From NCBI RefSeq assembly GCF_001425685.1, contig NZ_LMCY01000028.1:161899-225898 (forward strand): 64,000 bases of DNA, in the 5' to 3' direction. The translations under genes were made by a program, and so were the position numbers. Shown here piece by piece: positions 18,609 to 28,195 of the stretch. The notes beneath the pieces were generated by a model. It saw only the letters and a list, made by a program, of their open reading frames with translations. It was not told where the DNA came from and did no database searches. The stretch comes from Massilia sp. Root335 (GTDB taxonomy: Bacteria; Pseudomonadota; Gammaproteobacteria; Burkholderiales; Burkholderiaceae_D). Position 1 is the first letter of the stretch. Every line of letters starts with the position of its first letter.

Positions 18609-19018
18609 TCGCGCGCCGCCAGCGGGGCATGGCCCTGATCGAAGCCATCGTGGCCGCGCTGCTGCTGGCCATCGGCCTGCTGGGCGCGATCGGCCTGCAG
18701 GCGCGGTCGACGAGTGCGCTGGCCGACGCCGGCATGCGCGCCGAGGCCACCATCGCGGCCGACAAGCTGCTGGGCATGATGGCCGTCGACCTCCCGAACG
18801 CGAGCGCGTACGCGCTGGCGGCGGATGGGTCGCCGGCCGCGCGGCTGCAACCGTGGTACGACGAGACCCGTGGACGCATCCCGAACGCGCAGATCCTCGT
18901 GACCGTCACGCCGGCGACGGCGCGCACCCGCGTGGAGATCGCGATTTCCTGGACCCGCAAGGCCGGCGCCGCGCAGAACGCGCACCGGGTCGTGGCGTAC
19001 CTGGCGGCGGCGACATGA
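18605..19018 (+). CDS. pilV: minor pilin PilV-like
   Basis: A 137-residue prepilin-like protein. After a short basic leader, the processing site is G before M-A-L-I-E-A, with Glu at +5 and a long Leu/Ala-rich helix. A GTG at 18605-18607 is the likely start: it forms a GTGA overlap with the fimT stop and gives a normal leader length. PilV forms part of the minor-pilin priming complex with FimT, PilW and PilX. Confidence 0.85.
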   Translation: MIARRQRGMALIEAIVAALLLAIGLLGAIGLQARSTSALADAGMRAEATIAADKLLGMMAVDLPNASAYALAADGSPAARLQPWYDETRGRIPNAQILVTVTPATARTRVEIAISWTRKAGAAQNAHRVVAYLAAAT

Positions 19019-20184
19019 TCCGCACGCCCGCCAGCCGCCGGCACGGCTTCTCGCTCGTCGAGCTGATGGTCAGCGTCGTCATCGGCCTGCTCGCGCTGCT
19101 GTTCGCGCTGCGCATGGTCGGCGGCGCCGAGCAGACGCGCCGCTCCGCGCTGGGCGGGTCGGACGAAATGCAGAACGGGATGGTCGCGCTGTTCTCGCTC
19201 GGTAACGATGCGCGCAGCGCCGGCTATGGCCTGAACGACCCGATCATCGCCGGCTGCAATACCCAGTTCAGCGACACCAAGGGCTATCAGCTCGCACCCG
19301 CCACGCGCGGCACCACGGACGTGACGCCGCTGGCGCCCGTCGTGATCGAAGCGCACGGCGCGAACCCGGACCGCGTCACGTTTTATGCCGGCACCTCGAT
19401 CGGCGGCACGCCCACGCTGCGCCTGACGAGCGATGCCGCCGCGGGCGCCACGCAGTTCGACGTCGACCGCATCGTCTACGGCTTCAACCAGGGCGACGTG
19501 CTCGTCGTCGCGCCGGAACAGCCGGGCGGCGACTGCCTGCTGGTGCAGCGTTCGGACAGCGACCCCACCGCCACCCGCGTGACGGTGGCGGCGGATGCCG
19601 GCATGCGCTTCAACGGCGGCACGCCGACCGCAACCTTCAAGGGCTACGCGGCGCGCGTGTTCGACCTCGGCCCCGTCGGCAGCCTCGCGTTCCGTTCGTG
19701 GTCGGTGGCGGACGGCTATCTGCAGCTGCAGGCGACCGGCCCGGACGACGCGTCGGCGCAGCCATCGACCGTGGCCGAGGATATCGTCTCCATCAAGGCG
19801 CAGTACGGCTTCGACACCCGCACCGGCAGCGCGTTCCAGCCGCAGAACGGTCTGCAGGTGAACCAGTGGTCGGCCGCGATGATCGACGCGGACGGCTCGG
19901 GCACGGCGGGTGACGCCGCCGACTGGCAGCACATCGCGGCCGTGCGCCTGGCCGTCGTCGCCCGCAGCAAGGCCGTGGAACGCCCGGCGGCCGGCGCGGC
20001 GTGCACCACGACGACGGCGCAACCGGTGGTGTTCGCGGACGCCGCGCCGGTCGGCGTCGCCGCCGTGCCGACGACCGTGAACGTGGCGGTGACCGGCGAT
20101 CCGGTCGACTGGCGCTGCTACCGCTACCGCGCGTTCGAGACGGTGGTCACCTTGCGCAACGCGGGCTGGAGGCCGAATCCATGA
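19015..20184 (+). CDS. pilW: minor pilin PilW-like
   Basis: A 389-residue prepilin-like protein with leader ending G before F-S-L-V-E-L and a standard helix. The C-terminal region is long and beta-rich, with Cys residues at the end that may form disulfides. It starts in a 4-bp ATGA overlap with pilV and ends in another with pilX. Large size and operon position identify it as PilW, which with PilX links the minor-pilin tip to PilY1. Confidence 0.87.
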   Translation: MIRTPASRRHGFSLVELMVSVVIGLLALLFALRMVGGAEQTRRSALGGSDEMQNGMVALFSLGNDARSAGYGLNDPIIAGCNTQFSDTKGYQLAPATRGTTDVTPLAPVVIEAHGANPDRVTFYAGTSIGGTPTLRLTSDAAAGATQFDVDRIVYGFNQGDVLVVAPEQPGGDCLLVQRSDSDPTATRVTVAADAGMRFNGGTPTATFKGYAARVFDLGPVGSLAFRSWSVADGYLQLQATGPDDASAQPSTVAEDIVSIKAQYGFDTRTGSAFQPQNGLQVNQWSAAMIDADGSGTAGDAADWQHIAAVRLAVVARSKAVERPAAGAACTTTTAQPVVFADAAPVGVAAVPTTVNVAVTGDPVDWRCYRYRAFETVVTLRNAGWRPNP

Positions 20185-20768
20185 TGAGCCGACAACGTGC
20201 GCGGACGGGCGGCATGGCGCTGCCCGTCATCCTGATCATCCTGGCCGTGATGCTGCTGGGGAGCGTCTACCTGCTCAAGTCCGTGCATTCGACGGCGCTC
20301 ACGACCGCCAATCTGGCGTACGACACGACCTTGAGCGGCGAAGCCGACCTCGGTTTGCACACGGCCTTCGCCTGGTTGAGCCAGACGGCACAGACCAACA
20401 AGGCGGCGCTGAACCAGGACGATACGGCGAACGGCTACGTCGCCACATGGGACGCGGCCAGCCAGCCGCGCGACGCCGGGTTCTGGACGGGCAGCCGGAC
20501 GATCGACGGCGACGACGGCACGCAGATCGAATACGTCATCCACCGCCTGTGCGCGTCGGCGGGCACGTACGGCGGCGCGAACCGCTGCATGCAGACGGCC
20601 GCCAACGCGGCCACGCTGGGCACCACGGTGGCGGCGGGCGACAGCCTCGCGTCCGATGCGCCGTCGTACGCCGGGACGCCGCAGCTGCACTACGTGATCA
20701 CGGCGCGCATCACGGGCGGCCGGGGTGCCAACGTGACCAACCAGATGATCGTCCTGATCGGCGCATGA
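20181..20768 (+). CDS. pilX: minor pilin assembly protein PilX-like
   Basis: A 195-residue protein with a basic start (R-x-R-x-G-G before M-A-L-P-V-I), one hydrophobic helix and a small polar domain. As usual for PilX-type proteins, the +5 Glu of other prepilins is missing, here replaced by hydrophobic residues. The start lies in an ATGA overlap with pilW. PilX proteins act with PilW and PilY1 at the pilus tip. Confidence 0.85.
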   Translation: MMSRQRARTGGMALPVILIILAVMLLGSVYLLKSVHSTALTTANLAYDTTLSGEADLGLHTAFAWLSQTAQTNKAALNQDDTANGYVATWDAASQPRDAGFWTGSRTIDGDDGTQIEYVIHRLCASAGTYGGANRCMQTAANAATLGTTVAAGDSLASDAPSYAGTPQLHYVITARITGGRGANVTNQMIVLIGA

Positions 20769-20778
20769 CCTGTCCACC

Positions 20779-23700
20779 ATGAAAAAACTCCTCGCTCTAT
20801 TGGGCCTCGCCGCCCTGATGCTGGCCGGCGCCGCCGGCGCGGCCGTGACCAGCATCGCCCAGCTCCCGCTGCTCAACGTCGACGGCACGGGCAACGTGAA
20901 GCCGAACCTGATGCTCCTGTACGATAACTCGGGCTCGATGGCCAGCACGTTCACGCCGGACTACATCGACGACAGCTCGACGTGCCGCTCGCGGGCAGCG
21001 ATGTCGAGCGGGACGCGCGGTTGCACGGTCGGGCATCCGCCGTTCAGCAGCGCGGATTTCAACCGCCAGTACTACAATCCGGGCGTGCGCTACACGCCTC
21101 CCGTGCGCGCGGACGGCACGTCGTACACGTCGATGACGCGCAGCGCGACGACCGGCTGGACGGTGGTGGCGACGGATGGCTTCAACGTGAACAAGCGCGA
21201 CATGCTGGGCAGCAGCGCCACCAGCACGAACCTGGCCACCGGTTTTCCGGACCTGCGCTGGTGCGACACGAGCTATGCCAACTGCGTGTACAACTCGGCG
21301 ACCTACACCTATCCGAACGACGTGCGCTACACGCCGCAGGCGTACACGACGAACCCGTACTACTACACGATCAACGTCGCCGAGTACTGCACCACGGCCG
21401 CGCTGACGACGTGCGTGACGACCGCCGTGGGCGCGCCGGCGCCGGCCGGCTATCCGTTCCCGGCCCGGGTGCGCTGGTGCGACAGCACGGCACTGACGAA
21501 CTGCCAGTCGAAATACGTCGGCAGTTTCAAGTACCCGCGCTTCTCGAATCCGAACGGCGGCGTGGTCGCGGCGTACGGCACCATCACGATCGGCACGTCG
21601 GCGTCCGCCGGCGCGATCACGCTCAACGGCGTGTCCGTCGCCGAATCGGGCGGCGCAGTCGTCATCACGAACAACGCGGTGACGGCGACGACCGGCACCA
21701 ACACGGTCGGCAAGCAGGCGACGGTGGCGACCGCGCTCGCGGCCTCGATCATCGCGAAGACCGGCCTGACGAACCAGTACCTGGCCTGCGTGCGCACGCC
21801 CGCTTCCGGCTACGGCGTGCCGGCCTGCTCGACCTATGGCATCACGCTCGGCACCGACAACGTGGTGGCCGTCGTCCCGATCGACTGTGCCGCCGGCACG
21901 AGCAGCAAATCGATCGGCGTCTGCTCGGTCCTGACGGACAGCAGCCGCTCCGGCTGGGCGATCACCGTGGACGCGCCGGCGGCCGTCGCGATCGCCGCGC
22001 AACCGGCCACCGCGCTGATCACGGTGTCGGGCACGGCCAGCAACAGCAAGTTCTCGAGCAGCCGCACGGTGCTCGCCGCCGGCACGAAGCTGGGCGGCAC
22101 GACCTTGATCTCGTCCGATCGGACCTTCGGCAAGGGCGCGAGCAACACGTCGGTCGCGTCCAGCATCGCCAGCGACATCGGCAGCCAGGGCAACATCGCC
22201 GCCTACCTCGGCGGCAACGCGGTCTCGCAGGTGTGCGCGGCGAAGAGCGTCAACACGATCTGCGTCGTCGACAGCGGTGCCGCCGCGGGCGGTGCCGCGA
22301 TCACGATGGGCACGCTCACCAACAACGGCGGCAGCATCGGCTTCGCGACCACGGCCGCGTCGGCGCCGGTGCCGGCCGTGTACGACGCGATTCCGGTGAC
22401 GACCACGCCGCTGGGCAGCGGCGCCGCCGTGTTCGTGCGCACGGACATCGTCCCGGCCGTGACGAGCTATCCCAAGGCTGCCGGCCGCACCGATTGCGCG
22501 GGCAGCACGTGCACGTACGACGAGGAGATGACGAATTTCGCCAACTGGTATGCGTACTACAAGACGCGCAACCAGATGATGAAGACGGCCGTCGGCCTGG
22601 CGTTCCAGTCGCTCACGTCGAACTACAACGTGGGGATCGTCTCGCTGTCGACGGCGGCGGCGGAAGGCGCGATGACGCCGCCCCAGCAATTCACGGGCAC
22701 GGCGCGCACCAACTGGTACACGACGCTCTACGCTATGGACGGCAGCAACTCGACGCCGCTGCGCCAGGCCCTGTACGCGATCGGCAAGATGTACGCGAAC
22801 CAGAGCCCGTACGTGGCGGACGCCGGTTCGGAAGTGGTGCAGTACCCGTGCCAGCAGAACTTCACGTTCATCACGACGGACGGCTACTGGAACGGCGGCG
22901 CCGCGTCCACCGTCGTCAACAACGACAACGTCGAGAGCGCGGCGCGGTTCTGCACGCGCGGCAGCGGGTGCTACGACCCGAGCGCGCAGACCTACAACTC
23001 GCTGGCCGACGTCGCGCTGTACTGGTACAACGGCGGCTCGAACACGGCGACGTCGTCGCTGCGTTCGTCGATCGAGGACTGGACGAAGCCCGGCCTCGTG
23101 CCGGCGCAGACGGGCGAGAACACGCGCCTGCACATGAACACGTACGCGCTCGGCCTGGGCGTGGACGGCGTCATGAACTACGAAGAGAAATACGATTCGG
23201 CCCCCGTGCCGGGCGGCGACTTCTACAAGCTGATCTCCGGCGCGACCAGCGGCTGCCCGTGGAACGGCAACGGCGCCTACGTGTGGCCGGACCCGAAGAC
23301 GGGCGACTCCAGCGGCTCCGCCGCATACCAGTCGCGCGTGGACGACCTGTGGCACGCCGCCGTCAATGGCCACGGCCACTACTTCAGCGCGTCCGACCCG
23401 ACCCAGGTCGTGCAGGGCCTCGGCTCGGCGCTGTCGTCGATCCAGGTGCGCATCGGCGCGGCGTCCGCGGCGGCGACGTCCACGCCGAACATCTCGCAGC
23501 AGGACAACGACATCTTCTCGTCCACGTTCACGACGGTGCGCTGGTACGGCGAACTGGCGGACCGCAAGATCGATCCCGTCACGGGCGCCGTCTCGACCAC
23601 GGCGGCGTGGACGTCGTCCGACACGGTCGGCCGCCTCGTCGGCGACAGCAGCGACACGCGTACGATCTGGATGGCCGACGTGGCGAACGGGGGCCTCAAG

Positions 23701-25410
23701 GCGTTCACCTACGCGAACCTGACGGCGACCGAGAAGGCCTGGTTCGACAACAAATGCGCGGCGCTCGCCCAGTGCGCCAGCCTGTCGTCCACGGACCGCG
23801 CCAGCGTCAATGCGGGCGCCACCATCGTCGACTGGCTGCGCGGCCAGCAGCAGTACGCCGACGGCACGATCCTGCGCGCCTACACGCGCACCGACCACAA
23901 TCCGCCCGGCCTCACGACGACGATCCCGATCGTGCTGGGCGATATCGCGTCGTCGAAACCGGCCTACCTGCGCGATCCGCGCAAGGGCTATTCGATCGCC
24001 GGGTACGCCGATTACAAGGCGGCGAACGCCGCGCGCCGTCCGACCGTGTTCGTGGCGGCCAACGACGGCATGCTGCACGCGTTCGACGCGGCGGCCGGCA
24101 CGGAATTGTGGGCTTACGCGCCGCGCATCACGATGAAGAAGCTGTACCTGCAGGCCAGCACGACGTATGGCACGAACCACCAGTTCACGACCGACGGCGC
24201 GCCCGAGGTGGCCGACGTCAAGATCGGCGGCACGTGGCGCGCCGTGCTCGTGGCGGGCCTCAACGCGGGCGGGCGCGGCTACTATGCGCTGGATGTGACG
24301 GACCCCGCGCACCCGCACGCATTGTGGGAACTGTGCGCCGACGCGGCCGTGTGCAGCGGCACCGCCTTCGACGCCGACATCGGCCTCACGTTCGGCAACC
24401 CGCAGTTCGGCACGTGGAAGGACGGCGGCGGCGCCGAGCACTGGGTCGTGTTCCTCACGTCCGGCTACAACAACGTGCCCGGCACGGACGGCGTGAGCGG
24501 CGGCAGCGGGGCCGGTTATCTGTACGTCGTCGACGTCGCGACCGGCCAGGTGCTGGACAAGACGAGCACCGGCGACGGCGACACGACAACGCCTTCCGGC
24601 TTCGCACGCATCACGGCGATCACGGCCAATCCGCTGACCGATCCGCTCGTGACCTACGTCTACGGCGGCGACAACCAGGGCCGGATGTTCCGCTTCGATT
24701 ACGCGGCGGGCGGCGCGCCGGTCGTCGTGCAGATGGCCGATGCCGGTGCGGCCCAGCCGGTGACGACGCGCCCCGAGATCACGCTGTGCCAGGTCGGCGG
24801 CACGGCCGCGCGCACGATGGTGGTGTACGGCACGGGGCGCCTGCTCGACCTGTCCGACATCGCGACCACGGACACGCAGAGCGTCTACGTGCTGAAGGAT
24901 TCCGGCACGGGCATCGCCGCCACCGACTGGCGCACGGCCGCGAAGATGGCGCAGATGCGCCTGACCAAGAGCACGGCCGGCGGTACCGAGACGTATGCGA
25001 TCGGCGGCACGGCCGTCAGCTGGGGCACGCAGGCCGGCTGGTACATGGATCTCGACCAGAACCGCGGCGAGCGCGTGAACCTCGATCCCAAGGTCGTCTC
25101 CGGCACGCTGAACGTCGTGTCCAACCTGCCGACGTCGTCCTCGGCCTGCTCCGTCGGCGGCACGAGCAACCTGTACCAGCTCGACGTGTGCACGGCGCAG
25201 CCGCTGCTCGTCGACAGCGACAACAACGCCATCGTCGGCCGCACGCTGTCGAACAGTTCGGCCGCCGTGGGCTTCATCATCGTGCGCCTGCCGAGCGGCG
25301 CGCTGAAGCTGATCGCGACGACGGCGGACGGCAAGAACACGCCGTTCGACCTGCCGGCCGCCGCCGCGCAGGATGCGCGCAAGGCCGGCTGGCGCCGCGT
25401 GCGCGAGTAG
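20779..25410 (+). CDS. pilY1: PilY1-like pilus tip adhesin (1543 aa)
   Basis: A large exported protein. After a signal peptide of about 22 residues, residues about 40-60 carry the D-x-S-x-S motif (D-N-S-G-S) of a von Willebrand factor A-like metal site; the vWA-like domain resumes at about 570-730 with a T-T-D-G-Y element. Between them, about residues 265-565, is a long Ser/Thr/Ala-rich insertion. From about residue 1045 the C-terminus is the PilY1 beta-propeller, with A-N-D-G-M-L-H-A-F-D and acidic loops suited to calcium. It starts 10 bases after pilX. The role is surface adhesion, mechanosensing and control of pilus extension at the pilus tip. Confidence 0.9.
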   Translation: MKKLLALLGLAALMLAGAAGAAVTSIAQLPLLNVDGTGNVKPNLMLLYDNSGSMASTFTPDYIDDSSTCRSRAAMSSGTRGCTVGHPPFSSADFNRQYYNPGVRYTPPVRADGTSYTSMTRSATTGWTVVATDGFNVNKRDMLGSSATSTNLATGFPDLRWCDTSYANCVYNSATYTYPNDVRYTPQAYTTNPYYYTINVAEYCTTAALTTCVTTAVGAPAPAGYPFPARVRWCDSTALTNCQSKYVGSFKYPRFSNPNGGVVAAYGTITIGTSASAGAITLNGVSVAESGGAVVITNNAVTATTGTNTVGKQATVATALAASIIAKTGLTNQYLACVRTPASGYGVPACSTYGITLGTDNVVAVVPIDCAAGTSSKSIGVCSVLTDSSRSGWAITVDAPAAVAIAAQPATALITVSGTASNSKFSSSRTVLAAGTKLGGTTLISSDRTFGKGASNTSVASSIASDIGSQGNIAAYLGGNAVSQVCAAKSVNTICVVDSGAAAGGAAITMGTLTNNGGSIGFATTAASAPVPAVYDAIPVTTTPLGSGAAVFVRTDIVPAVTSYPKAAGRTDCAGSTCTYDEEMTNFANWYAYYKTRNQMMKTAVGLAFQSLTSNYNVGIVSLSTAAAEGAMTPPQQFTGTARTNWYTTLYAMDGSNSTPLRQALYAIGKMYANQSPYVADAGSEVVQYPCQQNFTFITTDGYWNGGAASTVVNNDNVESAARFCTRGSGCYDPSAQTYNSLADVALYWYNGGSNTATSSLRSSIEDWTKPGLVPAQTGENTRLHMNTYALGLGVDGVMNYEEKYDSAPVPGGDFYKLISGATSGCPWNGNGAYVWPDPKTGDSSGSAAYQSRVDDLWHAAVNGHGHYFSASDPTQVVQGLGSALSSIQVRIGAASAAATSTPNISQQDNDIFSSTFTTVRWYGELADRKIDPVTGAVSTTAAWTSSDTVGRLVGDSSDTRTIWMADVANGGLKAFTYANLTATEKAWFDNKCAALAQCASLSSTDRASVNAGATIVDWLRGQQQYADGTILRAYTRTDHNPPGLTTTIPIVLGDIASSKPAYLRDPRKGYSIAGYADYKAANAARRPTVFVAANDGMLHAFDAAAGTELWAYAPRITMKKLYLQASTTYGTNHQFTTDGAPEVADVKIGGTWRAVLVAGLNAGGRGYYALDVTDPAHPHALWELCADAAVCSGTAFDADIGLTFGNPQFGTWKDGGGAEHWVVFLTSGYNNVPGTDGVSGGSGAGYLYVVDVATGQVLDKTSTGDGDTTTPSGFARITAITANPLTDPLVTYVYGGDNQGRMFRFDYAAGGAPVVVQMADAGAAQPVTTRPEITLCQVGGTAARTMVVYGTGRLLDLSDIATTDTQSVYVLKDSGTGIAATDWRTAAKMAQMRLTKSTAGGTETYAIGGTAVSWGTQAGWYMDLDQNRGERVNLDPKVVSGTLNVVSNLPTSSSACSVGGTSNLYQLDVCTAQPLLVDSDNNAIVGRTLSNSSAAVGFIIVRLPSGALKLIATTADGKNTPFDLPAAAAQDARKAGWRRVRE

Positions 25411-26424
25411 TCAGGGCGCGGCCGGCGCCGGCCCGACGGCGCGCAGCGTCTGCGTGACGCTGGCGCTGCCGTCGTCGATGCGCAGACGCACGGGCAGCCA
25501 GCCCCGTTCCGGCGCCAGCCAGACGTCCAGCCGCGCCACGCCGGGTGCCGCCAGCTCGGCCAGGTGCCAGGCGTTGAGCGTCCCCGTGGCCGTGGCGACG
25601 TCTTCCTGGCCGAGTACCCGAAAGCGCGCGATGCGCAGGTCGCGCGCGCCCGCCACGACGATGTCGACCGATTCCGTCAGCTGGTCCGGCGCGGCCAGGC
25701 CGATGCCGGCCAGTTGCATCAGCAGCGATGCGCGATCCTGGATGCCGACGTTGTCCGGGCTTTCCGTGCCGGCCGCACGGAACAGCACGCGGTGGCCGTC
25801 CCCATCGAAGTCCGTGACGAGCGGACCGGCGTCCGTGTCCTCGCGGGCGCGGCGCGGCGCGATGCCCGCGTCGCCGCTCGCGCCTTCGCTGTGCAGGCGA
25901 CCGAGCGGGCCGTCCAGATCGAGCAGATAGCGGTCGCCGTCCGTGCGCCACGACAGGTGCGCGGTGCCGGCCGGTGCCGCGGCGGCGCCCGCGGGCTGGC
26001 GTACGACGTCGTAGGTGAGCAGGGCGGGCCCGGGCAGGCGGACGTGGTAGCGGCCCGGCATCTGCATCAGTGGCGTGCCGGCGGCAACGGGGGCGGGGGC
26101 GGCGACGGCCGGCGGCGATGGCACCGCCGCCACGGCGGGCACGGTGCCCGGCGCCGGATGCCGGACCGGCGGCGCCGCGGGCGCGTGCCTGGGCGCGTGC
26201 CTGGGCGCGGACGCCCGCGCGACGGGAACCGGTGCCGCCGGCCGCGCCGGCACGGCCGCGCCGGGCGGCATCAGCCGCACGCTCAGGCCGGCGTCGGCGG
26301 GCGCGGCGTCGGACGGCCCCGCGCCGTGCGCGGCGACGAACGCCAGCAGCGCGAGGTGAACGGCGGTCGAGCAGGCGCACAGGACCAGCAGGCGCCGGTG
26401 CCGGGACAGGACGGCAATCTTCAT
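25411..26424 (-). CDS. DUF3108 domain protein with Pro/Ala-rich linker
   Basis: A 337-residue envelope protein. One N-terminal hydrophobic helix (about residues 12-32) is followed by a low-complexity Ala/Pro linker (about 40-115). A C-terminal DUF3108 domain runs from about residue 120, a beta-rich periplasmic module of unknown function. The layout is TonB-like (anchor, linker, periplasmic domain), but no TonB C-terminal motif is present. Its stop codon directly abuts that of the convergent pilY1 gene, with no bases between. Confidence 0.78.
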   Translation of the reverse strand: MKIAVLSRHRRLLVLCACSTAVHLALLAFVAAHGAGPSDAAPADAGLSVRLMPPGAAVPARPAAPVPVARASAPRHAPRHAPAAPPVRHPAPGTVPAVAAVPSPPAVAAPAPVAAGTPLMQMPGRYHVRLPGPALLTYDVVRQPAGAAAAPAGTAHLSWRTDGDRYLLDLDGPLGRLHSEGASGDAGIAPRRAREDTDAGPLVTDFDGDGHRVLFRAAGTESPDNVGIQDRASLLMQLAGIGLAAPDQLTESVDIVVAGARDLRIARFRVLGQEDVATATGTLNAWHLAELAAPGVARLDVWLAPERGWLPVRLRIDDGSASVTQTLRAVGPAPAAP

Positions 26425-26476
26425 CCTGCCAGTGTAGCGTGTGCGGCCGTTCCCGCCCAGCCGGCGGGCGCGCCGT

Positions 26477-26932
26477 TCAGCGGGTGTGCGGGCGGTGCGC
26501 CGCGACGTGCGACGTGGCCTGCGCCGCCCGGCCCCGGGCCCGCGCGGCCGGCGCCCGGGTGGCTACCGTCAGCGCCAGGTCGCCGCTGAGCCGGTGCAGC
26601 GCGAGGACCTCGTCCAGCGCGGCCAGCACCTGGCGGCCCAGCATGTGGTCGCCCCGTTCGACATCCGGCAGCACGCGGTGCAGGGCCGACAGGACGACGG
26701 CGTTCTCCTCGCGGTGCTCGTGCAGGTGGACGTAGCCCAGCGTTTCCATGATCAGTTCTTCGTGACGGAAGGCCGCTTCGACGGCCGCGACGAGGGCCGC
26801 GAAGCCGCGGCCGAGCATGTCGTCGGGACCCGCCGCCATGTCCGCGATGCGCCGGCACAGCATCTTGCGTCCGTGCCGCAGGGCGGCGCAGAGCGCGCGC
26901 GGGCGGGCCGGCGTGACGCTTGTCGTGGCCAT
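26477..26932 (-). CDS. hemerythrin-like (HHE) protein
   Basis: A 151-residue helical protein with His and acidic residues spaced as in a four-helix hemerythrin-like bundle: R-H-E-E-L near residue 54 and H-L-H-E-H-R-E-E about 15 residues later. These are candidates for a di-iron site that binds oxygen or nitric oxide. I chose the ATG at 26930-26932, which follows a GGAGA ribosome-binding site; the longer frame adds 63 unlikely residues. A role in oxygen or NO handling fits the nearby UspA pair and FNR-type box. The fit to the classical metal-ligand pattern is incomplete. Confidence 0.6.
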   Translation of the reverse strand: MATTSVTPARPRALCAALRHGRKMLCRRIADMAAGPDDMLGRGFAALVAAVEAAFRHEELIMETLGYVHLHEHREENAVVLSALHRVLPDVERGDHMLGRQVLAALDEVLALHRLSGDLALTVATRAPAARARGRAAQATSHVAAHRPHTR

Positions 26933-27123
26933 CCTGTTCTCCCCGCGCCGTCGGGCGCCCGAAAGTCGAAATATTCTTAGACTTCCGGTAGCACGAAAAA
27001 ATCCCTGACGTTTGATATCTCGCAACGTAGCATCGTTGTGTTCAGTTAGCCTAGTTGACAGAATACATAGCGAAAGCGAGAAATGAGCGTGGTACAACCC
27101 GAACGAGAGTACGGCGGTCACTG

Positions 27124-27708
27124 ATGGGGGCGCGCATCCTATTGATCCAGGGTCATCCGGATTGCCACCGTCCCCACCTGTGCCACGCGCTGGCCCAGTC
27201 GTACGTGGAGGGCGCGCTGGCCGCCGGCCATGAGGTCGACGTCGTCGAACCGGCGCGGATGAGTTTTCCGCTGCTCACCAGCCCGTCCGAATGGTGGCAT
27301 GGCTCGCCGCCGCCGCAGCTGGCCGCCGTCCAGGATGCGATCCAGCACGCGGACCACCTCGTGTTCGTCTATCCGCTGTGGATGGGCGACATGCCGGCGC
27401 TGATGCGCGGCTTCATGGAACACGTCACGCGGCCGGGCGTCTTCATGGACGATCCGCAGCAGCCGTTCGGCGCCGGCCTGCTGGGCGGACGCAGCGCGCG
27501 GCTCGTCGTCAGCATGGGCATGCCCGCGGTCGTGTACCGGTGGCGGTACGGCGGCTACGGGGTCCGGATGATGCGGCGCCAGATCCTCGGCCGGGCGGGC
27601 ATCCGGCCCGTGCGCACGACGCTGATCGGACGGGCCCACACGCTGTCTGCGGAGCGGGTCGCGATGTGGCGCGACCACCTGCGCCGCCTCGGCGGATCGG
27701 CCGCCTGA
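27124..27708 (+). CDS. flavodoxin-like NAD(P)H oxidoreductase (KefF/MdaB type)
   Basis: A 194-residue Flavodoxin_2 protein. The start shows I-L-L-I-Q-G-H-P-D, the FMN/FAD phosphate-binding segment; V-F-V-Y-P-L-W-M-G-D-M-P-A-L-M-R-G-F lines the flavin site as in KefF and MdaB quinone reductases. It probably reduces quinones with two electrons from NAD(P)H, in the cytoplasm. The start at 27124 is inferred because residues before it in the open frame are not family-like. It is divergent from the hemerythrin-like gene. Confidence 0.82.
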   Translation: MGARILLIQGHPDCHRPHLCHALAQSYVEGALAAGHEVDVVEPARMSFPLLTSPSEWWHGSPPPQLAAVQDAIQHADHLVFVYPLWMGDMPALMRGFMEHVTRPGVFMDDPQQPFGAGLLGGRSARLVVSMGMPAVVYRWRYGGYGVRMMRRQILGRAGIRPVRTTLIGRAHTLSAERVAMWRDHLRRLGGSAA

Positions 27709-27757
27709 ACACGTACCGCGGCAGGTTCGGCGGAAAAACCGGCTGCGGCGGCCCGAT

Positions 27758-28192
27758 TCAGCGCACCACGAGGACCGGAATGTCGCAATGGGTCAGCACC
27801 CGTTGCGTCTCGCTGCCCAGCAGTTGCGCGGCCAGGCCGTGGCGGCCGTGCGAGGCCATCACGATCAGGTCGCATGCGCGCTCGCGCGCCGTCGCGATGA
27901 TGCCGTCCCACGCGGGGCCGGGCGGGGCCAGCACGGTCTCGCACGGTATGCCCGCTTCGGTGGCGCGCCGGACGACGTAGGCGAGGGCGTCGCGCCCGAG
28001 GCGGTCGGCCTCGTTGCGCCATGCGTCGTAGAACGGCCCGCCCACGTCGCCCGTCGCGAGCAGCGGCGTTTCGCCCGCCACGTGCACGCCGATGATGGTG
28101 CCGCCGGCCAGGTGCGCCAGGCCGAGCGCCGCGCCGAGGGCCGCCGCGGCCCGCTCGGTGCCGTCGACGGGGACGAGGATGCGCCGGTACAT
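27758..28192 (-). CDS. universal stress protein UspA family
   Basis: A 144-residue single Usp domain. It starts R-R-I-L-V-P-V-D-G-T and has the ATP-binding G-x2-G-x9-G(S/T)-like segment near residues 112-130 (S-H-G-R-H-G-L...G-S-E-T). It lies 3 bases after the stop of a second Usp gene on the same strand, so the two are almost certainly co-transcribed. Usp proteins support survival under stress and oxygen limitation. The FNR-type site upstream of the pair suggests anaerobic or microaerobic induction. Confidence 0.9.
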   Translation of the reverse strand: MYRRILVPVDGTERAAAALGAALGLAHLAGGTIIGVHVAGETPLLATGDVGGPFYDAWRNEADRLGRDALAYVVRRATEAGIPCETVLAPPGPAWDGIIATARERACDLIVMASHGRHGLAAQLLGSETQRVLTHCDIPVLVVR

Positions 28193-28195
28193 GGC

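Noticed and set aside
20797-24441. 1214-codon minus-strand open frame opposite pilY1
   Set aside because: Composition is dominated by Arg, Ala, Val and His with no recognisable fold; it mirrors codon bias of the real pilY1 gene.
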